From contig CM037830.1 of the NCBI GenBank assembly GCA_021234535.1, positions 37,758,937 through 37,822,936 on the forward strand: DNA of 64,000 nt, written 5' to 3'. The translations under genes were made by a program, and so were the position numbers. The notes beneath the pieces were generated by a model. That model did no database searches and had not been told where the DNA came from. It saw nothing but the letters and a program-made list of their open reading frames with translations. This document shows positions 49,801 to 63,652 of the stretch, in pieces. The DNA comes from Stichopus chloronotus. Taxonomy: Eukaryota > Echinodermata > Holothuroidea > Aspidochirotida > Stichopodidae. Every line of letters starts with the position of its first letter. Positions within the stretch are counted from its first letter, which is position 1.

Positions 49801-52800
49801 TCAGAGGGTAAGTCCATAAATATGTGTTCAGGATATTACCTTGTGCTCATAAAAGGTGAATTCAGTTTGCGCATTCATGTATCCAGCACCATCACTTGAT
49901 GTAAACATGATGTAAAATGTGACTTACTGAATGAAATCAAGATTGCAAGGAGATGTTTACTATCTCTGAGACATTTTATTGATGGGATTAACCTGGCTTA
50001 GAACAGTGTATTTAGTGGAGTATATGAGGTATTCCCTGTGATGAATTTTTTGCTGATGGTTTCACAAAGATGTCATCAGCTTCATGTTTTTCACAAAATT
50101 GGTTTAGTTTGTCATTGTTCACTGTTGTTTATTCAACGTCTTAACAACTTACTGATCTTGTATATGTTTGCATTATGTGCAACTTCCTCTGTGAACCCAA
50201 GATTATCACAGATAAGTTAAACCTGTCTGGCTTGGCTGGATGAGTACATAACCTCCTAATGAGATCCATGGTTCCCCCCATCTATAATGGAATAAATAGG
50301 CCTTTTACTTTTTGTACATATTCTTACTGTACACATGATTTGGACAGTAAGTAAATACCTACCAAGTGCACTGTGCCCATTTGGGTATATTTACACCAAC
50401 TCATTGTGCCAAACAAATCATTTAAAACTGATTTGTTTTGTTAACTTGTGGAAGCAAACATCATCCAACAGTGACGTTGAGTAGTAGTTCCAAGATGAAA
50501 GGATTACGGTTCTTACAAACATAGTTCGCCTTTTTGATATGAATGTGATGACTCAATTGTAGTGGGGTTATTAAAAATTTTCCTAGCACAGACAACACTG
50601 TGTGTATATCTATGGGTGATGGTATTAGCAGAAGAGTCTACAAAAAGCAGTTTGAACTCAGTGACAGGTTACTAAGATTGCATGATCTGTTGTATCAACT
50701 TGTGCAAAATGCTCGAGTCATTGTTGATTTAGCTCCTCCTAGTATCTATGAACCTGCTCTGTTGATTCAATGACTGAATCAATACTTGATGCCTGGACAA
50801 ACAGCCTAGGACAGTCTTAAACAGGTCTGCATGTTGATTCTTACCGCCTGTGATTGTTGTATGATGACCATGACACTTCAAGTACCAAATCAAAAAAATA
50901 TTACCAGCTGTAGTATGCTGAAATTGGGCCAATATAGCAGATCATCGGCAGCGGGATATCTTTAGAATAGTCATGGATGATTGTTTTTCTCTTTTTCCTT
51001 AGTTTAGTTTGAAGTATTACAGACCTTATGTTTTGTGCTTTTGTGGTATCTAATCTGCTTTCTTTTCTGTAGACACGAGGGTCCAGTTTGGCAAGTGTCT
51101 TGGGCTCATCCGATGTTTGGTAATATCTTGGCTTCATGCTCCTATGACACCAAGGTGATAATCTGGAAGGAGAACAATGGAAGCTGGGAAAAATATTACG
51201 AATATACGGGACATGAATCGTCGGGTGAGTAAGAAGATTAACATGAATGTTGTACAAAAGAATCAGAAGTCACAGATGGTTTGTGTGTTAAATTTAAATT
51301 TACCATCTCTTGGAACTTACTGCTAGTAAATGCATCTGCATGAGATTGAAGTAGAGGTAGAAGTGTATCTCCATTCTCCTATGGGTAGCTTTACTAATGT
51401 ACAATTCCCTCATCCACAAAAATGAAAGGAACTGTCCAAATTGGATGGTGATTCCTGGAAGTAGAAACCTACAGACCAACATTCTTTTGAAATCATGACA
51501 GTAATCCTGGATCACTGATAGTAGAATGGGCATAAAATTCATTCAATCATTACTGAAAGATTATGACAAAGTCATTTAAAGTTTTCTACTTCTGGGGTGT
51601 CACAACAATTCATTCAAGAGTTGCTGTTTAGAATGTCTCATGCCCTTTATTGTTGTGTTACTGTGAATTATCGTTGATACCAGTCTATTTTGTCCACATT
51701 CATTTTCAGTTAACTCTGTGGAGTGGGCCCCACATGAATTTGGGCTGGTTCTAGCTGCAGCCTCATCGGATGGCTCTGTGTCAATTCTGACTCACAAAGA
51801 TGGTACTTGGGAAGCTCAGAAAATCAGTGCTCATAATGTAAGTACATTTTGTCGCCGCCACTCTAACAGGCACGTTTTGAAGTGATCCGCCTGTGAAAAG
51901 TAATCTTGAAAGAAAGATTGAACTTACTTTTCCTTGTGCTACTGTTTTGAGAAACAATTCCCATCATGGACTTGAAGAGATTGGTCATTTTCCACTGTGG
52001 ATATGATAAGTTGATAATTCCCAATCATGGACGGGATGTGTTTTGATCATGCCATTGTGCTGTCCTAGCTGAAGATCAAGGTAACTCAGTGGACACCCCA
52101 AGCAGACAGACTGGTCAAGCTTAGACAAATGCCCTCGTAACATACACCATTCTATTGTTGTGTAGAATAATTCAAATGCCTTGTTGCAGCCCTATAAATA
52201 TTCATGATCATGGCCTTGTGACGCTTTCTGGCAGGAAATGCACGCACACAATTTAATCGGATTGGGTAAAAATTATGTGCAGACTAACCACAGAGTTGTA
52301 GCCAGACAGAAAAGAAAAATAAATCAATCACTAATGAACTTTTTGCTTAATTGACTCTTGTTGATCTTTTCATTGCCTGCCTAATTTGATCTTAATAAAG
52401 AATTAGTTTGAACTTAATAAAGAAGAACAGCCAAAGCTCAATGCTGATGTTTCTGCTGTTACCTCAACGACATTGAAATTTTGGTGCTTGATGTTGTATT
52501 TTGCTTCTCCACATTTGATATAAAGGGAATATTGTTGAACCAGTTTAAAACTGTATTTAGCTGTATTTTGTGATGCATTTGATTTTCTTCTCTTCACGAG
52601 ATTGGCTGTAATGCTGTCAGTTGGGCACCTGCTGTCCAGGCAGGATCTCTTCTGGAGCCACCATCAACACAAACACCGACTCACGTAAAGAGAATTGTGA
52701 CAGGAGGATGTGATAATTTAGCAAAAGTTTGGAAGTAAGTTTAACTACAACCAATAATCATGAGTTTGCTATGATTTAAGGGCTTACTTATCGCTTGAAT

Positions 52801-54942
52801 CGATGGCAGTTATATAGCATGCTATACCCAACCAAGTTGGCCGACGGTGGGATTGACCTTCCAGTGACCTTTGACCTGCCACGGTTGTAAAGTGACCTGT
52901 AGTCCTATATATTGACCTACAGTACCCCCTGTATGTTTGATTATCTGTTATTTAAACACTGTTTGTGAAAATTGTATCCTTTAGCTAACAAACAAGGTAT
53001 GTAACTGGAACAGCAGTCCTAAGTATTCATTGTTCAATATTTTACACTTTGAAGCAGTTTATCATTTAGAAGAAGAATGTTTACAATGTAGGATGCTAGA
53101 AAAAAATGATGCTGTGACTGTGGCATGTAGAGTATTTTGTGATAGTTGTGGCCTGGATTGATTGCCATCTGGGATGAGGAGTCTACGAGGAGTGGGTTCT
53201 CTTCACCTTCGAGCGAGTTTTGCTCTCAAAGGAAAATCAGATGAGAGAAATGATATTGTTTCTTCGTACTATCTGTTTTTGACATATTAACTCCTCCTCT
53301 TTATTTTTGCTCATCTTTAAATTTTTCTTAATAGCCAATAGAGAGAGTGCATGCCTGATGTAACTCCAACCCCCCCCCCCCTCCTTAATCTGCCACTGTT
53401 GTCAAATCTTCTATGAGCTATCTGAATACTCAAGTGTGAATGTAATTTCAATTTGTATTATCTGCTCAGTCAATAATATACTGTAGTCCCATTTCAGAGA
53501 CCCTTAAAGACACTGTAATGTGCATAAGCAGCAATGCTCTATTACAAATAGAACAATCAAATGCTACATTTGGTCTCAGTTCTCAGCCTGCTATTTCCAG
53601 CAGGGATCACTCTACCTGTGATTTTCTTTCTTACCTTGATTTAGAGAAGAGAATGGTGAATGGCAGGAAGAGGGTCAACCTTTAGAGGCACACAGCGATT
53701 GGGTGAGGGACGTAGCTTGGGCGCCATCTATCGGTCTTCCCCACAGTATGATAGCAACGTGTTCACAAGACGGAAGGGTCATCATATGGACCAATGACGA
53801 AGGAGCAGGGAACACGTGGACAGCAAAAGTGAGTTTGTACCAGACATTGTCAAAACCTAATTTTGCAGTGACTTAAAGATGTTGTAACATCAGTTTTATT
53901 TGTTCAGGGTCTGCCATGCCTGGTGTAGGATTAAATGTCCAAGCAGTTTTAGTCTCATGTTTTCACCAAGATAGGTGCCTATGTTTTACATTAAAGATCA
54001 GTGCTGTGCCAGTAACAATTAAAATCAAATAACAGAAATCAAGAAACTATAACACACAGAAGACTCTGAAGTGTTTTTTCTCAGAAATGATTAAACAGAA
54101 AACAAAAAACAGGACAGGGATCAAAAACAGGGAAGATGAGTCAATTTTGCCCCCTCACAAAGTCCTGGCTACACCCTGTGTAGTGCTTTCCTATTCAATA
54201 TAAACAATACTATCATACCTTAGCTGCATGTAGTCTTAACAGATCAGTTATTTCATTGTCACCATTTTCCACGTACAGTTTCCTCCTGGAATCCGTAAAG
54301 TTTGAACGTCACAAGGGCACCTGTGGGGGTATCTTTTTGTTTCATGACATACATCAGGTGAATACATTGCACCGATTGCCAATGATGTATTTCTCGTTTC
54401 TTGTGTTGCTCAAAATGTTCCACTATGTCTCTCTTTACAGAATCAAAAATAGGGTTCGAACTTATTCCCAAGGTGAAAGGAACCTCAAAATGGGTCATTG
54501 TAAAATCTGAAATCCTGGCACATGTTATTATGGTTGTACAGTCTGATATATTTTGATCAACACCTGCACCTGTCTCAGTTGTTTTGCATAAAGAGACTTC
54601 ATTATCATCGTGTTGTGTCTGTCAGAGGCTAATCTTATCTTTGATATTGACTTACTTTGTTTCAGATTTTGAACACTTTCAGTGATGTAGTATGGAATGT
54701 CTGCTGGTCTATAACAGGAAATATTTTAGCTGTTTCAGGTGGAGACAACAAAGTAAGTGGTTGTTAAGGCCAGTGTTTTCTTTACTTAGAAAGGTATACA
54801 AGATAATCATTAAGTATATAATCTTATTAAAGAAATACTTGAATATATGTTTTACTACTCTAATACCTCAAACATTTTAATTAGCAGGTTTACAGTTTCA
54901 TGTTTCATAACTAGTCTATTCAATATTTTTTAGTACCTGTTA

Positions 54943-54998
<56 letters not shown>

Positions 54999-55459
54999 AA
55001 TACATCCATTTGAAGATCTGGTAAAAGTATGAGGACATTCAAAGTAACAAATCAACTTCGTCAAATTTGGTCTTTGGAATTTAATAGGTTGACAGACTGA
55101 AGTCACAGAATGTCCAATTATTATTTCACTAACTTTGATCGCAAGAGGTTGTGTAACTTAAAAATGATCCTCAGAAGATGATCAGTACGTTTATTTGACA
55201 CACTGCAACCACTTAATTATATAACTGTAGCACACAAGAAAAAGATCAATATGTATCCCTTGGAATGTAATAAATTTCACTAAACTAGATCAGTTAGGAC
55301 TCAATGTAATTTAAGGTCAATTTCTAATTCCTCTTCTTATTTGTTTTGCAGGTAAGTTTGTGGAAGGAGTCTCTTGAAGGTCAATGGGTATGTGTAAGTA
55401 ATGTCAACAAGGGAGAAGGCCAGTCTCATTCTGGTACAGAGACTCAACCAGACCAGTGA
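46893..55459 (+). CDS. SEC13, COPII coat and nuclear-pore WD-repeat protein (nine coding exons)
   Basis: SEC13 is a six-bladed beta-propeller that pairs with SEC31 in the outer COPII coat on ER exit sites and with NUP96 in the Y-complex of the nuclear pore. Coding exons: 46893-46895 (the ATG alone), 48916-48960, 49692-49807, 51073-51224, 51710-51837, 52601-52734, 53645-53828, 54666-54752, 55352-55459. Every junction is GT-AG and the phases agree. The joined frame is 957 bases, giving 318 residues against about 322 in human. Diagnostic stretches are [81 protein letters not shown] and GGDNKVSLWKES. An ATG-only first coding exon also matches my memory of the vertebrate gene. The only low-complexity part is the hydrophilic C-terminus after NVNKGEG. 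No defect is seen. Confidence 0.97.
52845..52915 (-). repeat. Half-site-rich patch inside a SEC13 intron
   Basis: On the minus strand this holds a perfect DR1, AGGTCAAAGGTCA (52865-52877). Further TGACCT half-sites lie on the plus strand at about 52891 and TTGACCT near 52913. It lies in the intron after exon 6 and is probably a relic of the same family as 12901-13064, without a TG tract. Confidence 0.4.
54943..54997. repeat. (GATT)n microsatellite
   Basis: About 14 uninterrupted copies of GATT in the SEC13 intron between exons 8 and 9. Confidence 0.95.
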
Positions 55460-56127
55460 GACATTCCATTCATATGACCACACTTGAAGCTTTAGGTCTG
55501 CCAGTCAACTGAGACACACACAAGACATTAATTGTGACAGTCTTGTTGTCAACAACAGTCTTTGGGTTACATTTTAATCTTTCTTTCACAATACTCTGTT
55601 CTGGCAACTTTGCAATTCTGTGGACAGAGGAAGAGGTTAATATGTCCCTTCCTTTATGTACAAAGTAGTTTATGAAGTTGGAGAGGTGTTCTTTGCTCCT
55701 CAAAACATCTTCAGACATACTTGCAGATTTACTGACTCATAAAAGTTGTAAACTGTGAGTGGTGATATGAAAGCTAAGGCTGCAGTTTGATATTCTCAAA
55801 AGAAATTGTTTGAACTGACCTCTGATGATATCTAATATCAAAATGGCAAGGATTAACCTCCACTTCTATTATTCTGGCTACTGAGAATAGTAAATTAAGG
55901 TATGTGAAGAAAGGAGGTTTGTGCCCCTGGTTGTCTCCAGGAAGGGATGTTCTGGGTAAGACAGCATGATTGAGAAACACAGGAGAAAAAGCCTGTGATG
56001 TTAAAACAATGATTATGTGAATGTTGCCTCATGTAATATTAATAATGTCAGAGATGTTTGGTTTTTTTCGTCCATAGAGAAGTTGTCTTCATATTTCATT
56101 CATGTTACTGTTGTCTGTTTTGTGCAA

Positions 56128-56144
56128 CCCCCCCCCCCCCCCCC
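56128..56144. repeat. Poly(C) run of 17
   Basis: An uninterrupted C tract inside the presumed SEC13 3' untranslated region. Length in the assembly may be inexact. Similar runs are C12 at 53370-53381 and G16 at 61242-61257. Confidence 0.9.
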
Positions 56145-56171
56145 GATAAAGCGGTACTCTTAGACTCTGAT

Positions 56172-56177
56172 AATAAA
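56172..56177 (+). promoter_or_regulatory. Candidate poly(A) signal of SEC13
   Basis: AATAAA about 710 bp after the SEC13 stop codon is the first good one downstream. It leaves about 1.8 kb to the convergent minus-strand signal at 57962. Confidence 0.45.
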
Positions 56178-57961
56178 ACCATTCTGAAAATACTACTTAA
56201 ACCTTCTTCATTAGTTATGTAGAAATGATGGAACTATCACTTTCAAGAAGGTGGTCCTTTAGGTGTAAACTTGATAAGAATGGACTAAGGTTAAACTCCT
56301 GTGTAGCCTAATACACCCTGTTCCCAATATGGTCAGATATATGGCAAAGGTTCTTACCCCCAAAAGGTACAATCCTGACAGAAAATTCCTTCATAGTGAC
56401 AATTCTTGCTTGATAGAAACATATCTTTTGAAGGCCTTCACAATTTTTTCTTTCAGATGAGATACCTTCAGTGCTTTGTAAGGAATTTTGCAATTTTAGA
56501 TTGGAAAAGGATCACAGTGTAAGACACTGTTGCACATATCATCTGTTTAAGCTGCACATTAATCCCTACCATGTCTAATTTACTTCATATACTTTGTAAG
56601 CAATGATAGCAACCATTTTGTGTGTAAACAATTAGTGACGGCTCTATTTTGTCGTTCGCCTCACATATTAGTCTAATCTTGATGACCATTCTGCTCGTGT
56701 GTGATGCCTCTATGTGTTGTAAAAGGTAATGAAGTGTACAAATATTCAGTAGACCCTAAAAAATAGGAAACTGAATTTGAGGCAGGTACTACAGAATGTG
56801 TTTCATTCAGTTGTAGGGCCTGTGGGAATGTCATCACCAGTAGTCCCATAAGTCTCCCCTAAAACTTTCAAATGAGTGAGACACGGATTTTTTACATCCT
56901 CTCTACTTCTATAGGTGTGTCGACACAACAAGCACATGCATGGAAGACAGTGTAGGTTCATAGGCAGACGTCAGTTGATGATAATGGCAAGCCAATTATA
57001 AAATCAAGTAACTGGTATTAAGTCAGAGGGAGGAGGTGGTGGGGGAAATACAGCAAGTCTTCAAAGTTACATGTTGTACTACTAAAAGGGAACATTTGTC
57101 ACTGTTTGTTTTACTGTAGGAGTAAACCTCGATCATTTCTTGTGAACCAGTACTTGGGCAGGGATACCTAAGAGTACATTCTCAATTTGAAAGCAAAAGA
57201 GAAAAAAATATTCACTGGTACCAAAGATGAAAAAATGCAACTTTCTTTACTATGTGAAAATACTGCAACCCATTTAAAGTATGATCAACTGCCATGGAAA
57301 GATCATGTGGAAAACTAAAGAATTTTTTTTTTCCTAACACCACCCTGCAGGTTCAAAACTAGTTATGGGGTCCTTTGTTCTTGTTTTCATTCTTTTCTGA
57401 GATTTCCTTGTCATTTAATGTCCTGTTATTTTTGACAACCACATTTCATATGATATTTCAGGTACGATATTTGAAATTCCAAAGGAAAGTTTTTTTCTTC
57501 ATCAAATTCAGTGCTGACTATTATGAGACCTACATTACATCTGAAACAAAAGAGAAAATTTGTTGAGAAAATTGTTAAGTATTTAATTGTTTCTTTGTTA
57601 TGTATTCAGTGGTTCTGTGTGTCTTGATTGAAGGTTATCTGTAATAGTGCAGTGCAGGTATCTATTCTCTAGGGTGATCTAAGGAATCAGTACTTTCATA
57701 TCAGTACTGTAACAGTACTGATACACTATGAGTAATGTAAACAATAACCTTACACATGCAGCACATGGGTGCCTGTGAACTCCTCCTGAACCAAACCTTT
57801 GGATGTACGGATAATTGCATGAAGTGAGCAAGGCTACAAGTTTTATAGTGCCATTTTGACAGGTTTCTCATTTACCACCAAGTAAACAAGAACAGACCAT
57901 TACTGATATCACACAAAAACAAAACACAATATTAAAAGACCAATTTTTTGGAATTCTGTCA
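56178..57961. other. Gap between convergent genes
   Basis: No coding sequence recognised on either strand. It is bounded by the presumed 3' ends of SEC13 and of the minus-strand gene. Confidence 0.4.
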
Positions 57962-57967
57962 TTTATT
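57962..57967 (-). promoter_or_regulatory. Candidate poly(A) signal of the minus-strand gene
   Basis: AATAAA on the minus strand is followed 30-55 bp on by a GT/T-rich run (TTGTGTTTTGTTTTTGTGTG), a standard downstream element. If used, the 3' UTR from the stop at 60846 is about 2.9 kb. Confidence 0.55.
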
Positions 57968-60845
57968 CCACAACAGACTCAAAGGTCAGTTTCACAAGCA
58001 CCACTGGGTCCTTAGCTACAGCAACATTAAATGCAACACCCACCAGCAAAAGGTAAAATCTCAGAAACTTAATATTTTACTTTAAGAGCGATAATTGTAA
58101 CATTATTTCAACTTTTATAGCAAGGTTACAAACCATATTGTTATACTTACTCAAATACAATTTGGGAATTTTCACGATCAGACAATTATTACGAAAACAT
58201 CTCGAGTGACAAACCATGAAAAACTTTGGTAGCAAAATCAAACTGAGGTATAAATAGCCATTCAATACATATTGACATTACCAAACGAGCATATAAATAA
58301 AATATCATGCCAATGTCTTGCTTTTTTCCATGATTTTATCGAAACGGTTCGCTCTTCGTTCAAAAAAGGATTGATAAGGTTGGGAACAGGGATACAGGCA
58401 ACGAAATCTTTGGCAAAAAGGCTTCCATGTTTTGAAAACATTAAAGAAACTGGAATTTAGCATGCTCAAGAATGACTACGGTAAAATACAGATTTGAAGA
58501 ATTTGAATACACATGATTTCAGTTGATTTGAAAGTAAGACAAGAAAAGAATCATGCATGAGCTATTTCATATCAGGTATTAATGGAATTGACTATACAAA
58601 GGTGAAAAATCCATCGTCGGCCTTAAATAAGTTTACTTATTTACTTTTTAATTTACGGAAAAGCGATACCTGTTACAAACGACTACACACATAACATCGG
58701 CAGTTAGAAAAGTTGCAGATCCATTCATCAGTGGAAAAGAGAAAGTTTCTGGGAAGTACTACAATTGGCTAAGTACAATCAATGGAATACCAAAGAAGAA
58801 TGAATACAGAGTGAATACACAGATGACTTTTTGCCTCTTCTCAGGTGCGGTTTGATTTGCAATGACACGACAAACATGGACAGCAAAAAGGTGCGGAGAA
58901 AAATGGGAGATATTAGAATTCTTTTATTTTTAGCTATGTCTTTGTTTTGAAAATAATCATCTGCTAGTCTCATCTGACGGCAAGTGTACTGCTTATGCAA
59001 CTTATCAAACCAACAGTACATCATTGCTTCAGCAGCTATGTGTACTTTTTACAGGTATGTTATCAAAGCAAAGGTAGACTTGGGGGGAAGTAGAGAAAAT
59101 TTTAACAAGTACCTTATTGTTGTCTTCATAAAATGTTAAATTTTCAAGAGAAGAACTCTCACATATACAAGAAAAACAAACATATAAACCTGAATGTGTA
59201 CAATCGATTCACAAATATATGTTACTGCATACTCCCACAATTACCAGTTAAAATATCTGCCAGTCACGGCACAAGACCATGCCTCAGGCCAAGCTACAAG
59301 GGTGAACTAAACCTACTTCGGCAACCTTTTAAAGAAAATTAACACTTGATGGTGACCCCTGGAGTGACCCAATGGGCAAAACTATTAACAGAAATGAGAA
59401 GGAAAAAAAACTTTGAATATACAGATACTATGAAATTTGTTAACTTTTTCAAAAACTCATTTACAAACACAAAAACTATTTACACTGCTTTTTAAGTTTG
59501 AGAGCTCTGCCCCCAAGTCAAGGTGTGGACAAATAAACATCCCTTTTAAGTTCCCCGTTTAGGAAAAAGAAGGCGACAAAGGTAGGTTACCTACATGTTA
59601 TTAATATAGCTTCTTAATTATAGCAGTATCACTTTCTGAATCTGAATGCTCCCAACGTTGTCCAGCATTGTCTTTAAATCGTTCAACGTAGTTTTTTTCT
59701 TTCTGGTTCAGTAACCACATGCAAGAAGCACATGTGTCTTTCATACAGTCTGACTGGTTTGATCAATATGTCTAAACGGTGTTCACCTTCGATCAATGAA
59801 CAAACGCTACAGACCTACATTCTCACCATTAGGCCAGCTCAACACTCATAAGGCAATAGCTACATGATGCCCTACCATTTGACATAAACAAAAGGTGCAA
59901 AAGTGTGAAAACTACTGGTACAATTTCAGCTCATTCTTTTTTCTTTTTTACCTTTTCAAAACCATAATATGTAATCTTAACAACTTCCTCATTGATATGT
60001 ACAAGCTCTCATAATTTTGAAAGAAATTAAAACAAAAAGAGGCAAAATCTTTGTCTGAAATTTTTTACATGATCTACTATTGAATGTGAAAATGTCTCCC
60101 TGGCTACAAACAGAGTGCTACCATATCATGATGAAAAATTGGCAGTAGGAAGTTCATGAGAAAGCAAGAGGGTTTTGTGTCCAAAACAAAATCTAAACTG
60201 AAGCAAACTTCATTTTAACATCTTTTTGACCATGTAAAATATGAAGGATACCCCAGACACAGTGATACACCAGCATCGGGTAGCCACATGTAGTAGCTAG
60301 TGAGCATGATTAAAAGAAAATTATTTCAATGAACAGAAAGAAAAAGTATTTCTATTGCAGCAAGGACGTTAAGGTTATCATTTTCTCCTCAATGAAATAT
60401 TCATGATTTCTGATACAAAATTGCATAAAAGCTACTACCTTCCTGTTGTCACAAGCCGTGCACTATTTGTTGTTTCACGTTCCCCGTTCCTGTCTTTCTG
60501 TCAGGTATGCAGCATGTCACCTTTCTTTGTCTAAAAACATTCAGCCTTTTCAATAAAATATTGTGCTCTACCTTTTTTTTACTTTTAATACACTTTTTTT
60601 TAATTTTTTCACTTTTGATGTTACTTTAATAAATTATGCCATTATTTTGAGGCAGGCACTAACCTCAAGTAGACTTTTGCACTAATCATACAAAAACTAC
60701 AAAAAAGAGAAGCTAACCGAAAAAGACATGAATATTTAAAAAGTTATCCAAATCAATAAAAATTGTTTTCAAACAACAGGTATTTTTTTATAGTACACTG
60801 AAGAGCTGCTGACATCATTGGAAGCTCTGCTTGGTGTCTTAGCCA
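57968..60845 (-). other. Presumed long 3' untranslated region
   Basis: Between the last coding exon (ends 60846) and the poly(A) signal there are no introns with good sites and no conserved frames. Sequence is AT-rich. Inference from the two ends. Confidence 0.4.
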
Positions 60846-63652
60846 TCAAACTGATGTCTCATGACTGTTGGGGTAGAAAAACAAAGAAAGAAAAGATTAT
60901 ACTGGTTGTTAAATGAGGAGAAGATGTATTTCAGGAGCTTAATTCAGACTTGCAGAACTGGTGGAAATAATATGCCAAGACATCAAGATGTTTGAGAGAT
61001 GCCAATGCCAAAGGGGCATTGGTCGATATTCTGCCAAATGAGTTTATCTAAGATTCCTTCCACACACCCCTGATGTTCTCACCTCATCCACTATTTGGAA
61101 CGGGGGACCAGTGGCCCCCCTCTAAACTGTCCCTGAAATAGACTGCATGCACATGCAATCAATTCTAAGTTTAGCAAAATGTGCAATACTGGTATTTGAT
61201 GCTACCTAGATATATTAGAGGGTAAAGCAGTGGCTGGCTGAGGGGGGGGGGGGGGGGCAAGGTGAAGAAGCGAGGTGAAGAGGCTTAGTACGAAACTGGA
61301 GGTATTGCACTGCAAAATTCGACCAGACTTTTGTGGACTTCCATACACCTTACTTGGTGAAATAAAACTGAATCTCAAAAGAATCCTATTCCATAATAAT
61401 ACATTCCTAGCTACAGGCTGTGATGACCTTTCCTCCTTCCACTCACCCCCTCCCCCACCCCCACCCAGTTCCTCACACCGTTCATCACATTGTCAGCTAC
61501 TACTGGTGCAGAGTCATTGTTCCCTTTCAATAAAACAAAAATGGGATGAATGGACAAATAGATTGAGAAACACTGAGCTAATAAGCTTCATCGATGAAAT
61601 GTCTGGCTTGACTCACTCGGAATCTCCTCGGTTGTTGACAACCACTGCGATCTTCTCCTGACTAGAAATGATTTGGGGTTTCCTGGCCAAGCTCAAATTG
61701 GATCCCATTGATCCATTGTATGATCCCTGATCCGATTTAGGCTTCTTCATGATGCCTTTCAATGGTAAGATGTCTGGCCTCTGAGATACTAGCTGAATTT
61801 TAGTTTGGCTCTCCACTGCAAAGAAAAACACCAACATGAACCAGTGAGGCCATCTACAAACAGAGGACAGAACTTGGTATTTTCCAAAGAAACAGATTTA
61901 TCAACTGCACAGAAGAGACCCACTAAAACTGATGTAAAATATTACACCAATCTGTCTGACTACTTCAGACAGATGGACAAACAGACAGAATGATGGTAGC
62001 ACAAGCAGAACAGTGAGTGTGAAACACAAAACATACAAGAACTTCATACAAGAATTCAACGTTAAATCTGCCTGTGTTAATAACTGACCTGAGCCACTTC
62101 CACCACTTCCGGTTGGACTATTCGCACCTTTATCTGGGGGTAGTTTAGGATCTAATATTTTCATCTCTGCCCTCTGTCCAATACCTGCTTTTCGATCACT
62201 CTCTGTGATATGTGTGATTGGCTCTCCGGGCCAATTCTTCTTCCTTCTTTCTTTATCTGAAGAGGAGGATGAAAACATGAAAAATGGGGAAAATATTGAA
62301 AATGTGGCAATTACTATGATTACAAGCCATAGCTCTTTCTGAAATGAAAATTATTGAAGAAAATCCCTTCAACGAGGGTAGTAAGGGAAAGAAGGAGAAG
62401 AGACAATATCATCAGTCATGTTCTAGTACAAAATTATCATACACAATATTCTCAAAGTTTTGAAAAAAAATACTTTGTCCTTTTAAACACAATTTCAACA
62501 GTCTAAGTGTGTACTCTTATCACTAAAAAGGTTTTCTTATTCTAGTTAGAGTTGCCAGTTGCAACAGTAACTTCCCATCAACCCCCTCATTTTTGCAACA
62601 AGATCTACAATCCTCCCCTTGACACATGATCTACTGTCGGGTACTGAGTCACAGTGGAGATAGAACACAGGGAATTAAGTTATCATCACGAGACATTTTC
62701 AAATTCAGCTTTGGATGATCAGAAAAGACACCAACTTAAAAAAATAAGTCATCATATGATAATGATGAATGCTGCACAATTTATAAAGATAATATGTAGG
62801 ATTCCATTCAAGGTTCATTCAAGACAGTGAGGTGGCAGTAATCACCATAGAAACGGAGAGGTCAGTCAGGTATACTGGGACTGGTAGACTGGGAATTGTA
62901 AATAATATTTTCAAATAAATAGTGAAATCACTACTACAAGAAACAATTATTTCACTTAAGAGGCATGTTTGGGAGAAGATGAAATACTGGACTCTACAAA
63001 CTCATAATTACAGCTTACACATAAAACCATTCCTGAATACAATAAAATTTTTACTAAAATTGCTTTTTTTTCTGAAGAAAAAATTATGTGTCAAAAATTG
63101 TGCATTAAGTGTTCACCTTTAGGGGTACTGTGAACTGGTACATGTCTGACTGCATCTACAGATGAAAAAAAAAAACAAAAAAAAAAACTTGAATGTAACA
63201 CAGACAAGAAAAAAGTAATAAATACAACAGATGACAGTACGAGAAGTATTAGCATGTGGTACAGATTAAAACTGGAGACCTTCATTTTGCAGTCTTAAGT
63301 AGAACAATGCATTACAAAGTATCAAAAGATCTAGATTCTATGCAAGATCAGCTATTATCATGTGACACTATTTCCTAGAAGCCTCATAATCCTAATCCTT
63401 GAAATCTCACAGAATCTTATCTTTGCCTTCCTAATTTCATCCTTTTCCTTAACCCGGCCCAACCCTAATAAATTTTGTTGGTTATTTCTCCCAAGTTTGT
63501 ACCTGGCATTTTAGCTTCATTACGAGGTATCTTCCTCCAATCTCCAAAGTCGCCTTCGTCATCGTCGGACGAGTGAGAGGATGCGAGTGACATGCTGTCT
63601 CGCACCTGTTGAACTGATGCCTCACTGTCAGATTCAGAGTCGTCATCTCCTC
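60846..63652 (-). CDS. 3' part of an unidentified gene with a PDZ-ligand C-terminus (five exons)
   Basis: Minus-strand coding exons: 63652-63503, 63155-63117, 62256-62089, 61815-61617 and 60864-60846. The first three introns and the incoming boundary are all phase 1 with GT-AG ends. The visible 190 residues are hydrophilic and probably disordered. They include an acidic serine-rich stretch (DDDSESDSEAS, SSHSSDDDEGDFGDW), a basic patch (KERRKKNWPG), GQRAEMKILDPKLPPDK, a glycine-serine linker and RPDILPLKGIMKKPKS. The fourth exon has a consensus donor (GA|GTGAGT) directly over an in-frame TGA. Splicing there to 60864, behind a long pyrimidine tract, gives the terminus -HETSV, a class I PDZ ligand; retention gives -GDSE. 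I do not recognise the family. The protein continues beyond the right edge. A scaffold, receptor tail or signalling adaptor would fit. Confidence 0.7.
61242..61257. repeat. Poly(G) run of 16
   Basis: An uninterrupted G tract in the last intron of the minus-strand gene (C-run in the transcript). Assembly length may be inexact. Confidence 0.9.

Noticed and set aside
61613..61616. Stop codon at 61613-61615 as the only end of the minus-strand gene
   Set aside because: It overlaps a consensus donor, and a strong acceptor downstream gives a meaningful terminus. Kept as the alternative form only.
60846..63652. Identification as plasma-membrane calcium ATPase (ATP2B), a neighbour of SEC13 in mammals whose b-form also ends in -ETS(L/V)
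   Set aside because: The visible exons lack the calmodulin-binding domain and any ATPase motif. The terminal match alone is too short.
60846..63652. Identification as VANGL, which also ends in -ETSV
   Set aside because: The rest of the tail has no resemblance to VANGL, so only the PDZ ligand is shared.
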